NCBI RefSeq assembly: GCF_009650435.1
Contig: NZ_VVIP01000012.1
Span: forward strand, 2,501-66,500
DNA length: 64,000 nucleotides
Direction: 5' to 3'
Source: Foetidibacter luteolus
Lineage (GTDB): Bacteria; Bacteroidota; Bacteroidia; Chitinophagales; Chitinophagaceae
A model generated the notes under the pieces. It worked only from the letters and a program-made list of their open reading frames with translations. It did not search any database and was not told the DNA's origin. The number at the start of each line of letters is the position of its first letter. The first letter of the stretch is position 1. A program made the position numbers and the translations under genes. This document shows, in pieces, positions 56,245 through 64,000 of the stretch.

Positions 56245-57411
56245 ATGTTAAACAGAAAACTAAGAATGGGTATGATCGGCGGTGGAAAGGATGCTTTCAT
56301 CGGCGCTATCCATCGTATTGCTGCCAACATGGACGGATTGATCGAATTATCCTGCGGCGCTCTAAGTATCAATCCCGAAGTTGCTAAAGATTCAGGCAAA
56401 TTGTTGTTTCTTCCGGAAGACAGGACTTACCTGACTTATGAAGAAATGATTACCAAAGAAGCGGCTTTACCTGCTGATAAGCGTATTGACTTTGTTACCA
56501 TCGTTACCCCCAACTTTGCCCACTTTGCACCGGCTATGATGGCGCTGGACAACGGTTTTAATGTTGTAATAGAAAAGCCCATCACTTTTACATTGGATGA
56601 AGCAAAACAACTGCAGAAAAAAGTAGAAGAAACAGACCTTACACTATGCCTTACGCATACTTACTCCGGTTACCCAATGGTAAAACAGGCAAGGGCCATG
56701 ATTAAAGAAGGCGCCCTTGGCAAAGTAAGAAAGGTTTGGGTGGAGTACCCGCAAGGCTGGTTGAGCAAGCTTAGCGAACGTGAAGGCAACGCACAGGCGG
56801 CCTGGCGCACAGACCCCAAGAAAAGCGGAAAGGCCGGCGCCATGGGCGATATTGGCACCCATGCCGAGCACCTGGCAGAATATATTACCGGCTTACATAT
56901 TACCCACCTTTGCGCAGACCTTAACGTGATGGTAGAAGGCCGTTTGCTGGAGGATGACGGCAACGTGTTACTAAAATTTGATAACGGCGCCGCCGGTGTA
57001 TTGATGGCTTCGCAGGTAGCAGCCGGGGAAGAGAATGCTTTAAAGATTCGTGTATATGGTGAAAAAGGCGGTATTGAGTGGGCACAACAGGAACCCAATA
57101 CTTTATTGGTTAAATGGCTTGACCAACCAGCGCAAATATTACGTGCCGGCGCTGGTTATGGCCATTTGTCAACTTTTGCTACCAAAAACTGCAGAACGCC
57201 AGGCGGCCACCCTGAAGGGTACCTGGAAGCTTTTGGCAACATCTACCGGAATTTTGCCTTAACACTACAGGCCAAACTTTCCGGCGAAGAGCCTACACCT
57301 GAACAGCTTGATTTTCCGAAGGTGGACGAAGGCGTTAGGGGCATGGCGTTTATTGACGCTGTAGTTGAATCTGCAAAGAGTGATGCTAAGTGGACGGAGT
57401 TTGTGGTATAG
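56245..57411 (+). CDS. Gfo/Idh/MocA family oxidoreductase
   Basis: NAD(P)-dependent sugar dehydrogenase of 388 aa, cytosolic. The Rossmann start is LRMGMIGGGKDAFIGAIHRI (GGGKD variant of GxGxxG), with TIVTPNFAHF (~95) and the catalytic VIEKPITFT (Lys ~112). GAMGDIGTHAEHLAEYITG (~195-213) supplies Asp and His. GGHPEGYLEAFGNIYRN (~310) is a signature of the subgroup that works with TIM-barrel isomerases. It likely reduces or oxidises the imported keto-sugar. The R4/R1-rich spacer (57412-57795) divides it from the isomerase that follows. Confidence 0.95.
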   Translation: MLNRKLRMGMIGGGKDAFIGAIHRIAANMDGLIELSCGALSINPEVAKDSGKLLFLPEDRTYLTYEEMITKEAALPADKRIDFVTIVTPNFAHFAPAMMALDNGFNVVIEKPITFTLDEAKQLQKKVEETDLTLCLTHTYSGYPMVKQARAMIKEGALGKVRKVWVEYPQGWLSKLSEREGNAQAAWRTDPKKSGKAGAMGDIGTHAEHLAEYITGLHITHLCADLNVMVEGRLLEDDGNVLLKFDNGAAGVLMASQVAAGEENALKIRVYGEKGGIEWAQQEPNTLLVKWLDQPAQILRAGAGYGHLSTFATKNCRTPGGHPEGYLEAFGNIYRNFALTLQAKLSGEEPTPEQLDFPKVDEGVRGMAFIDAVVESAKSDAKWTEFVV

Positions 57412-57462
57412 CTGTTAGCAAATTAGCTGTGGGTTATGAGCTGTGAGCTATGAGTAGTAGGG

Positions 57463-57665
57463 TGTTGAATATCGAACAAGGAACAAGGAGTAAGGAATGT
57501 TGAAGGAAAAGCAACTTGCGAAGAGAATATTGAGCAAGGAGAAAGGAATTATTAATGGCGAAGGAAAGGCAACTTGCGGTTCACGATTACTCACGTTTAC
57601 TTGCGAGAGGAATATCGAAGCGGAAAGCCCCCCACTCGCCATTCACTACTCCCCACTCACCTTCT
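57463..57665 (-). repeat. composite repeat R4, partly duplicated
   Basis: On the plus strand: gaatatcgaacaaggaacaa, ggagtaaggaatgttgaagg, then a second, diverged round (gaatattgagcaaggagaaa, aggaattattaatggcg) and gaagcggaaagcccccc, actcgccattcactactccc. Just before it, agctgtgggttatgagctgt, gagctatgag forms short direct repeats. Confidence 0.75.
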
Positions 57666-57735
57666 ACAAGGGCTGTGCTGAATAGCGGACAGAACGTACA
57701 AGTGAGTGACACAACGATGTTCAATAGTAGCAATC
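57666..57735 (+). repeat. dispersed repeat R1 (aag-tgagtg subtype)
   Basis: agggctgtgctgaatagcgg, acagaacgtacaagtgagtg, acacaacgatgttc and aatagtagca, nearly identical over 50 bases to the copy at 51899. It lies 60 bp upstream of the TIM-barrel start and may overlap its promoter. Confidence 0.8.
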
Positions 57736-57795
57736 CAGCCAAGTACCAAACCTGTATTTGTATTTTTTAAACAATCAATCTTATACAACAACCAT

Positions 57796-58848
57796 ATGAC
57801 TACATTAAAAGGCCCCGGCATTTTCCTTGCGCAGTTTTTAGGAGATGCCGCACCGTTCAATTCTTTGAAATCCATTTGCGAATGGGCGAAGAGCATTGGC
57901 TTTGTGGGCGTTCAGCTACCATCCTGGGATGGCCGGGTAATTGACCTGCAAAAAGCGGCCGAAAGCAAAACCTACGCCGACGAAATAAAAGGCATTATTG
58001 AAGAAGCGGGCCTGCAGATAACAGAACTTTCTACACACCTGCAGGGGCAGTTGGTTGCCGTTCACCCGGCATACGATTCTATGTTCGACGGGTTTGCACC
58101 CAAAGAAGTGCATGGCAACAGCAAAGCCAGAACTGAGTGGGCTGTACAGCAGTTGAAGTATGCCGCCAAGGCTTCTCAAAACCTGGGGCTTAATGCTCAT
58201 GCCACTTTTAGCGGTGCATTATTGTGGCATACGTTTTACCCCTGGCCGCAACGCCCGGCGGGCCTCGTGGAAACCGGCTTTACAGAGCTGGCCAACCGCT
58301 GGCTGCCGATATTAAACGTGTTTGATGAGCATGGCGTTGACGTTTGTTATGAAATTCACCCGGGCGAAGACCTGCATGACGGTGTTAGCTATGAGCGTTT
58401 CCTGGAAAAGGTAAACAATCATGCCCGTGCGTGTTTGTTATACGATCCTTCACACTTTGTGCTGCAATGCCTCAACTATCTTGATTACATAGATATATAT
58501 CATGAGCGCATCAGGGCTTTTCATGTAAAGGATGCGGAATTTAATGCCACCGGAAGGCAGGGTGTGTATGGCGGCTATACCGGTTGGGTAGAAAGAGCCG
58601 GCCGTTTTCGTTCACTGGGCGATGGGCAGGTTGACTTTAAATCTGTCTTTAGCAAATTTGCTGCTTACGATTACAAAGGCTGGGCCGTAATGGAATGGGA
58701 GTGTGCACTGAAACACCCTGAAGACGGGGCTAAAGAAGGTTCTGTGTTTATTAAAAACCACATTATACGCGTTACGGAAAAAGCATTTGACGACTTTGCG
58801 GGTACCGGCAGCGACGAAGCTTATAACCGGGCAGTTCTGGGGCTTTAA
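57796..58848 (+). CDS. cytosolic sugar phosphate isomerase/epimerase
   Basis: AP-endonuclease-2-like TIM-barrel isomerase of 350 aa without a leader. Metal and substrate residues lie in VCYEIHPGEDLHDG (Glu ~196), CLLYDPSHFVLQ (Asp ~219), RAFHVKDAEFN (His ~246) and WAVMEWECALKHPEDG (Glu ~299). Longer than the two exported TIM barrels, as in the branch usually found next to Gfo/Idh/MocA genes. ATG 57796 matches the family start (TTLKGPGIFLAQFLGD); an upstream frame to 57706 runs through the R1 repeat and is rejected. It probably interconverts the sugar handled by the dehydrogenase upstream. Confidence 0.93.
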   Translation: MTTLKGPGIFLAQFLGDAAPFNSLKSICEWAKSIGFVGVQLPSWDGRVIDLQKAAESKTYADEIKGIIEEAGLQITELSTHLQGQLVAVHPAYDSMFDGFAPKEVHGNSKARTEWAVQQLKYAAKASQNLGLNAHATFSGALLWHTFYPWPQRPAGLVETGFTELANRWLPILNVFDEHGVDVCYEIHPGEDLHDGVSYERFLEKVNNHARACLLYDPSHFVLQCLNYLDYIDIYHERIRAFHVKDAEFNATGRQGVYGGYTGWVERAGRFRSLGDGQVDFKSVFSKFAAYDYKGWAVMEWECALKHPEDGAKEGSVFIKNHIIRVTEKAFDDFAGTGSDEAYNRAVLGL

Positions 58849-58863
58849 GTAATTACTCATGCA

Positions 58864-58929
58864 TGTTTGATTATGGTCTGGCACAGCAATTGAATAATTT
58901 CAGTTGATCGGGCATTCCATAATCAAACA
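58864..58929. repeat. inverted repeat
   Basis: Perfect 13-bp arms tgtttgattatgg (58864-58876) and ccataatcaaaca (58917-58929), 40 bases apart, starting 16 bp after the isomerase stop. With no T-run it is a weak terminator candidate or a small palindromic element. The 514-bp gap 58849-59362 otherwise holds the R1 copy at 59157 and no convincing gene. Confidence 0.6.
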
Positions 58930-59156
58930 GCACGGGTATGAGAAACATCATCAACGGTCAAAACCTGTCTCACAGTTGCATTGCTGCGCTGGCATTTGGC
59001 GCCATATTTAATACGTTTGTCAACGATTATTCTTCCAGGCGGCCTGTGGTTACCGGTAAGTTTTCGAAAGACCAGCCGGTGCAGCCGGCAGATTCAATTT
59101 TCAATCATTCTTCAATTGGTCTTTCCAAACGGGTAGTTATGTATGCTCCATAATTT

Positions 59157-59250
59157 TTATGGGCCCGGCAGGAGGAATAAGCATGAGGCATCGTTGCGTC
59201 GCACTCTTCAACGTTTGGATTCGCTACGCAGCTTTTCAGCCCGGGTAGCA
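59157..59250 (-). repeat. dispersed repeat R1
   Basis: On the minus strand: cgggctgaaaagctgcgtag, cgaatccaaacgttgaagag, tgcgacgcaacgatgcctca and cctgccgggcccataa. It is closest to the copy at 33165. Confidence 0.8.
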
Positions 59251-59362
59251 GGCCCGGTAGTTTGCCAATATCTGTTAATAACACGGCAAAAAGCATACAG
59301 CATTATTGGTGGCTATTTAATAGGTTTGACGGATTATTCTCCCGCAAATAACCGCAACGGAT

Positions 59363-61030
59363 ATGCTTAAATTTTTCGTGTCATTTATCTGTACCGCAAC
59401 TTTTGTAACCGTTACCGCACAACCAAAACAACCACCTTATACCCGTGCCGATACACTGCGCGGCAGCATTACCGCCGGCCGTGCCTGGTGGAATGTGCTG
59501 AAATATGATATTACTGTACAACCGGATTATGCCAACAAACATTTGCTGGGCAAAAGCAGCATTACTTACAAAGTCCTTCAGGATAAGCATGCCAATACCC
59601 TTCAACTGGATTTGCAGGAGCCGTTGGCTATTGACAGCATTGTGCTTAACAACAAAAGCAAATTAAACTTTACAAAAGAAGGCAATGCCTGGCATGTGCA
59701 ACCGCCACAACAAGCCAAAGGCTCTGTACAGGTAATTGATGTGTATTACCAGGGCCAGGTGCATGAAGCAAAACGGGCGCCCTGGGATGGTGGCTGGACT
59801 TTTACTACCGACTCCCTTAGCCGCCCATGGATGACGGTTACCTGCCAGGGCCTGGGCGCCAGCATTTGGTACCCCTGCAAAGACCACCAAAGCGATGAGC
59901 CGGATAATGGCGCTTCTCTTACCATGATTGTACCTGATACACTGGTAGCAGTAGCCAACGGCAGGCTGCAATCTAAAACCAGCAATGGCAAGGGTACAGC
60001 CACTTATACATGGGCAGTTGTAAGCCCCATCAACAATTATGATATCATTCCATACATAGGTAAATATGTAAATTTCAAAGACCTGTACAACGGCGAAAAA
60101 GGGCAGCTTGATATTGACTACTGGGTATTGGATTATAACCTTGACAAAGCAAAAGATTACCTGCCCAAAGAAGTAAACAGCATGCTGCAGGCTTTTGAAC
60201 ACTGGTTTGGGCCTTACCCTTTTTATGAGGATGGATACAAACTGATTGATGTGCCGCATACGGGCATGGAGCACCAGAGCGCCGTTGCTTATGGCAACTG
60301 GTACAAACCCGGCTACCGGGGCAGGGATGGCAGCGGTACCGGCTGGGGGCTTAAGTGGGATTTTATTGTTATTCACGAAAGCGGGCATGAGTGGTTTGGC
60401 AACAACATTACCAGCAACGACCTGGCAGATATGTGGATACACGAAGGCTTTACCAACTACAGCGAAACCTTGTACATAGACTACCTGTGGGGCAGCCATG
60501 CGGCCAATGCTTACAATGCCGGCATACGCAGGGGCATACGTAACGATAAGCCCATAATACCAGATTACAATATTAATGCACAGGGCAGCGGGGATATGTA
60601 CCCCAAAGCCAGCAATATGATACATGCCATACGGCACAGCATTAATAACGATACGTTGTTCCGTTCCATTATGCGGGGGCTTAACAAGGCTTTTTACCAC
60701 AAAACCGTGGATGCTGCGGAAATTAAAACCTTCTTCAGCAAAAGCACTGGTTTTAACTGCAACAAAGTTTTTGACCAATACCTTACCACTACGCAGATAC
60801 CGGTGCTGGAATACTATACCAGCAGCAGCAAAGTATTTTACCGCTACAGCAATTGCATAAAGGGGTTTAACCTGCCGCTGCTGTTAAAAGATAAAACCAG
60901 CAGCATAAAAATATTTCCCGGCGAAGCATGGAAAAGCAGCAATATAACGGCAGCACAGTCTGCCCTTTTTAATAAGGCAGCTATTGAAAGCATGTATTAC
61001 ATAACCGCGGAACAAAAAGCGGCTAATTAA
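59363..61030 (+). CDS. M1 family zinc aminopeptidase, exported
   Basis: Gluzincin aminopeptidase of 555 aa with a Sec leader (MLKFFVSFICTATFVTVTAQ), acting on N-terminal residues of peptides in the periplasm. β-domain ~20-230 with SIWYPCKDHQSDEPDNG; the exopeptidase loop is HTGMEHQSAVAYG (~299), a Bacteroidota variant of GxMEN; zinc site HESGHEW (His ~338, His ~342) with the third ligand Glu in IHEGFTNYSE (~360). It is shorter than PepN, lacking the large C-terminal helical domain and ending in a small β-region. It precedes a dipeptidyl peptidase gene by 53 bp; the two probably form an operon for peptide use. Confidence 0.94.
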   Translation: MLKFFVSFICTATFVTVTAQPKQPPYTRADTLRGSITAGRAWWNVLKYDITVQPDYANKHLLGKSSITYKVLQDKHANTLQLDLQEPLAIDSIVLNNKSKLNFTKEGNAWHVQPPQQAKGSVQVIDVYYQGQVHEAKRAPWDGGWTFTTDSLSRPWMTVTCQGLGASIWYPCKDHQSDEPDNGASLTMIVPDTLVAVANGRLQSKTSNGKGTATYTWAVVSPINNYDIIPYIGKYVNFKDLYNGEKGQLDIDYWVLDYNLDKAKDYLPKEVNSMLQAFEHWFGPYPFYEDGYKLIDVPHTGMEHQSAVAYGNWYKPGYRGRDGSGTGWGLKWDFIVIHESGHEWFGNNITSNDLADMWIHEGFTNYSETLYIDYLWGSHAANAYNAGIRRGIRNDKPIIPDYNINAQGSGDMYPKASNMIHAIRHSINNDTLFRSIMRGLNKAFYHKTVDAAEIKTFFSKSTGFNCNKVFDQYLTTTQIPVLEYYTSSSKVFYRYSNCIKGFNLPLLLKDKTSSIKIFPGEAWKSSNITAAQSALFNKAAIESMYYITAEQKAAN

Positions 61031-61083
61031 GTTTGATACCTTCTATTTTTATACCCCACGTTTACAGGTTTAAATAGTTACGC

Positions 61084-63246
61084 ATGAGAAAACAGTATTT
61101 TGTTTTATGTATCATCCAGGTTTTTGCACTACAGGCTTTATTTGCCCAAAAAGATATTAAGTGGCGGCAGGACGGCAATGGCTATTACAGCAAAGAAGAT
61201 AATGCGCTTGTTGAGTACAAACTACCGGCCTTCACAAAAACTATTTTGGTTACGGCGCAGCAATTAACGCCCACAGGCCAGGCCCAGCCGCTAAAAGTGG
61301 AAGATTTTTTCTTTAGTGCTGATGGCGCCAACCTGCTTATTTATACCAACAGCAAAAAGGTATGGCGTAAGAACACAAGGGGAGATTACTGGCTGTTAAA
61401 CCTTGCGGCTAAAACACTGGAACAGGTGGGTAAGGGGTTGCCCGCTTCGTCGCTGATGTTTGCCAAATTTTCTCCCGACGGTAAAAAGATAGCGTATGTA
61501 AGTCAGCGCAATATTTACACAGAGGATGTATTTACGCACCAGGCACAACAGCTTACTACAGATGGTACCGACAGGCTCATTAACGGCACATTCGATTGGG
61601 CCTATGAAGAGGAGTTCGGCTGCAGGGACGGGTTCCGGTGGAGCCCCGATAGCAAAAGCATAGCCTACTGGCAAATTGATGCTACGCAAATCAGGAACTT
61701 CCTGATGATTAACAATACAGATTCTATTTATTCCTTTACCGTGCCGGTGGAATACCCCAAGGTAGGGGAAAGCCCTTCCCCGTATAAAATAGGCATTGTT
61801 GATGTAACCACCGCGGTTACCAGGTGGATGAATATTCCCGGAGACCCACGGCAGCACTACGTGCCCCGTATGGAATGGGCCGCAGGTAATACCGAACTGA
61901 TTATAGAACAGCTTAACCGCAAGCAGCAGCAAAGCAGGATTATGCTGGTAAACGCCGTAACAGGCAGTGCCCGCACTATACATGAAGAAACCAGCGAAGC
62001 CTGGATTGACTGCAAAGAAAGATGGAATAATGGAGACCCATCCGGGTGGGAATGGCTGCCCGATGGCAAATCATTCCTATGGGTTAGTGAAAAAGATGGC
62101 TGGCAGCACATTTATATTATTACCCGCGGTGGAAAAGAAACATTAATAACCAATGGGGCGTACGATGTGATAGACATTAAAGCCATCAACAGTGCAGAAG
62201 GTTATATTTATTTTTCTGCCTCCCCACAAAACGCCACACAAAAATACCTCTGCCGTATAGCAATTAATGGCAAGCAGCCCCTGCAAATGCTTTCACCCAA
62301 AGAAGAAAAGGGTACGCACAACTATAAAATTTCGCCTACTGGTGCTTATGCGCAGCATACATTCAGCAATGCCAACACAGCACCCCAAATTAACTGGGTA
62401 AGCCTCCCCCGGCATAACATCATTAAAGAAGAACCCAGCGCTGCAAAAAACAAACCGGCACCCGTAGAATTTTTTCAGGTTACAACGCAAGACGGTATTA
62501 CGATGGATGGCTGGATGGTTAAGCCGCTGCACTTTGATTCTGCAAAAAAATACCCGGTTGTGTTCTTTGTATATACTGAGCCTGCCGGCGCCACGGTAAA
62601 AGATGAATATGGCAGCGGTAATAACAAATACTACAGTGGCAGTATGGCCGCTGATGGCTACATCTACATAAGTCTTGATGGGCGTGGCACGCCGGCGCCA
62701 AAGGGCGCTGCATGGCGCAAAGCCATTTACCGCAACATTGGCATAGTTAACGTACGCGACCAGGCAATGGCCGCCATGAAAATTTTACAATGGCCGTTTG
62801 TTGACAGCAGCCGCATAGCTGTTTGGGGGCATAGTGGCGGTGGCTCTACCACGCTTAACCTCCTGTGTCAATACCCGGAAATTTATAAAACCGGCATCGC
62901 TATGTCTGCCGTAGTTAACCAGCTTACCTATGATAATATTTACCAGGAACGTTATATGGGGCTGCCACAGGAAAACCTGCAGTATTTTGTAAAAGGTTCA
63001 CCCGTAACACATGCCAAAAACCTGCGGGGTAACCTGCTGTACATACATGGCACCGGGGATGATAATGTACACTACCAAAATGCGGAGCTGCTGATAAATG
63101 AGTTGGTAAAATACAATAAGCAATTTCAGCTAATGAGTTACCCGAACAGCACACACGCACTAAAGGAGGGCGAAGGCATTGCGTTGCACCTGCAAACATT
63201 GTTTACCCAATACTTAAAAGCGCATTGCCCGCCCGGCGGCAGGTAA
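61084..63246 (+). CDS. S9B dipeptidyl-peptidase IV-like enzyme
   Basis: Exported serine peptidase of 720 aa that would release N-terminal dipeptides, usually with Pro or Ala at position 2. Sec leader to ~21 (ALFAQ). β-propeller ~40-470, holding the Glu pair that binds the free amino end in DWAYEEEFG (~174). α/β-hydrolase domain with catalytic Ser in WGHSGGGST (~582), Asp in GTGDDNVHYQN (~659) and His in NSTHALKEG (~691). The oxyanion region is FVYTEPAG (~498), where DPP-IV has YAGP. It follows the M1 gene closely in the same direction. Confidence 0.95.
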   Translation: MRKQYFVLCIIQVFALQALFAQKDIKWRQDGNGYYSKEDNALVEYKLPAFTKTILVTAQQLTPTGQAQPLKVEDFFFSADGANLLIYTNSKKVWRKNTRGDYWLLNLAAKTLEQVGKGLPASSLMFAKFSPDGKKIAYVSQRNIYTEDVFTHQAQQLTTDGTDRLINGTFDWAYEEEFGCRDGFRWSPDSKSIAYWQIDATQIRNFLMINNTDSIYSFTVPVEYPKVGESPSPYKIGIVDVTTAVTRWMNIPGDPRQHYVPRMEWAAGNTELIIEQLNRKQQQSRIMLVNAVTGSARTIHEETSEAWIDCKERWNNGDPSGWEWLPDGKSFLWVSEKDGWQHIYIITRGGKETLITNGAYDVIDIKAINSAEGYIYFSASPQNATQKYLCRIAINGKQPLQMLSPKEEKGTHNYKISPTGAYAQHTFSNANTAPQINWVSLPRHNIIKEEPSAAKNKPAPVEFFQVTTQDGITMDGWMVKPLHFDSAKKYPVVFFVYTEPAGATVKDEYGSGNNKYYSGSMAADGYIYISLDGRGTPAPKGAAWRKAIYRNIGIVNVRDQAMAAMKILQWPFVDSSRIAVWGHSGGGSTTLNLLCQYPEIYKTGIAMSAVVNQLTYDNIYQERYMGLPQENLQYFVKGSPVTHAKNLRGNLLYIHGTGDDNVHYQNAELLINELVKYNKQFQLMSYPNSTHALKEGEGIALHLQTLFTQYLKAHCPPGGR

Positions 63247-63283
63247 AGGCATATTAATAACAAGTTTCTCATGCACTAAGTAT

Positions 63284-63316
63284 AGGGCTTCCTTTTTAGG
63301 GGGCCCTTTATTTTAG
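63284..63316 (+). terminator. probable terminator after the S9B gene
   Basis: Stem agggc (63284-63288) / gccct (63303-63307) with a pyrimidine-rich loop, followed by ttattttag. Short stem, so moderate. Confidence 0.55.
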
Positions 63317-63403
63317 TTTATCGTAAAGCGTAGGCCGGCCATTCATGAAAATTAGCAACGAGACATTTTTTGGGGCTTTTAGTTGTGGCATTTCAATGTA
63401 GCT

Positions 63404-63480
63404 GCGGTCCCGGCTTTTCGCTGCAAGTCCTCACCACTCGTGCCTCGTGGTTGCGGGCTTTCCGCTGCAATCCGGCAGCC
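63404..63480 (-). repeat. dispersed repeat R6
   Basis: On the minus strand: ggctgccggattgcagcgga, aagcccgcaaccacgaggca, gaggacttgcagcgaaaagc. Two direct sub-units as in the copy at 18853. The gap 63247-63650 holds this repeat and the terminator; no riboswitch was recognised. Confidence 0.65.
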
Positions 63481-63650
63481 ATTCAGCTTTGGGAATATAA
63501 CCCGGCAGGCGGCTTTTATGGTACTTCTTAACCATACAGAACAACTGTAGTTTATTTGCAAACCGTCTTCAGTTGCATTTAAAATATCCCGTTATTTTAA
63601 CAGCCCTTCGCTTGCTAAAACAATACATTTGCCGGCTAATCTGTTTTGGT

Positions 63651-63971
63651 ATGAACTGGCTGATATTAATACTGGCAGGCATATTTGAAGTAGGCTTTAC
63701 TTTTTGCCTTAAAAAGAGCAACAACTTTTCCAATCTTCCATGGAGTGTGGGTTTCTTTATCTGCATTACCCTTAGTTTTTTATTGCTGAACAAAGCTGCC
63801 CAAGCTATACCTATCGGTACTGCTTATGCTGTTTGGACGGGCATAGGCGCTGTGGGCACGGTAATAGCCGGCATACTCTTCTTTAAAGAGCCAGCGGGCT
63901 TTTGGAGGCTATTTTTTATTGTAACATTAATCGGCTCTATTGTGGGGTTAAAGGCAGTGGCTGAGCATTGA
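63651..63971 (+). CDS. SMR-family transporter, guanidinium-exporter (SugE/Gdx) type
   Basis: Small multidrug resistance protein of 106 aa with four membrane helices, working as an antiparallel dimer and exchanging a cation for protons. The coupling Glu is in AGIFEVGFTFCLKKS (residue ~12). PIGTAYAVWTGIGAVGTVIAG (~57-77) carries the Tyr and Trp typical of the SugE/Gdx branch, which exports guanidinium; the broad multidrug EmrE branch differs there. The Trp usually just after the coupling Glu is Phe-Thr here, so specificity is less certain. ATG 63651 fits the family length; an upstream frame to 63573 is rejected. Confidence 0.87.
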   Translation: MNWLILILAGIFEVGFTFCLKKSNNFSNLPWSVGFFICITLSFLLLNKAAQAIPIGTAYAVWTGIGAVGTVIAGILFFKEPAGFWRLFFIVTLIGSIVGLKAVAEH

Positions 63972-64000
63972 TTGTTCAATGTTAGTGGCGCTACGGAACC

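Noticed and set aside
58938..59153. 71-codon plus-strand frame before the M1 gene
   Set aside because: No leader, no family features, and its end runs up to the R1 repeat; I see no support beyond an open frame.
59663..60778. Antisense frame of 371 codons, and similarly 3692-4375 (227 codons) and 15954-16627 region frames
   Set aside because: They lie opposite well-supported genes (M1 peptidase, S9 peptidase, HlpA-like) whose codon use leaves the opposite strand open; their sequences have no domain or leader.
63247..63650. Guanidine riboswitch (ykkC or mini-ykkC) upstream of the SugE/Gdx-type gene
   Set aside because: I looked for paired hairpins with ACGR loops and found none; the region holds a terminator and an R6 repeat.

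Overview
The window looks like part of a chromosome of a Bacteroidota bacterium, most likely family Chitinophagaceae. The evidence is a SusC/SusD pair with a one-protein hybrid two-component regulator, a DUF3667 protein, S9 and M1 exopeptidases with Bacteroidota-type leaders, Tat-exported sugar isomerases, and many A/T-rich starts without a clear Shine-Dalgarno. I cannot name the genus from sequence alone.

Layout. 1-3046: the tail of an rRNA operon (23S lacking its first bases, 5S, terminator). 3.3-12.8 kb: a housekeeping and mixed region with an S9 peptidase lipoprotein, a membrane class III nucleotide cyclase, a SixA-type phosphatase, a GT28-like glycosyltransferase with no ordinary start codon, a 45-aa lipoprotein, an exported class V aminotransferase and an exported GH65 enzyme. 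13.0-18.7 kb: six glycosyltransferases. 19.0-22.5 kb: mrdA-rodA, the cell-elongation pair. 23.0-31.5 kb: an esterase-like protein that has lost its nucleophile, a HerA-like ATPase, recQ, an M16 peptidase, and DUF3667, DinB-like and hypothetical genes.

31.5-58.8 kb is the striking part. Five full-length paralogous GMC oxidoreductases, of the gluconate 2-dehydrogenase / glucoside 3-dehydrogenase catalytic type, sit with a single Tat-lipoprotein subunit 3, three sugar isomerase-like TIM barrels (two Tat-exported, one cytosolic), a sugar-type MFS transporter, a Gfo/Idh/MocA dehydrogenase, a SusC/SusD importer and a 1378-aa hybrid sensor. There is no glycoside hydrolase in the locus. I infer an oxidative sugar-use system: glycosides captured by SusCD, oxidised in the periplasm (plausibly to 3-keto sugars), processed by TIM-barrel enzymes, taken in by the MFS carrier and finished by the cytosolic dehydrogenase and isomerase.

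59.3-64.0 kb returns to exopeptidases (M1, S9B) and an SMR-family guanidinium-exporter-like gene.

Intergenic DNA is full of dispersed short repeats, which I label R1 (about 60-110 bp), R2 (about 105 bp), R4 (GTGAGTGG / CCTTGTTCC composite), R5 (about 60 bp) and R6, plus two palindromic MITE-like elements. R2 occurs only in the 5-29.5 kb part. R4 occurs only in the oxidoreductase locus, between its duplicated genes. No tRNA, CRISPR array or intact transposase was seen.
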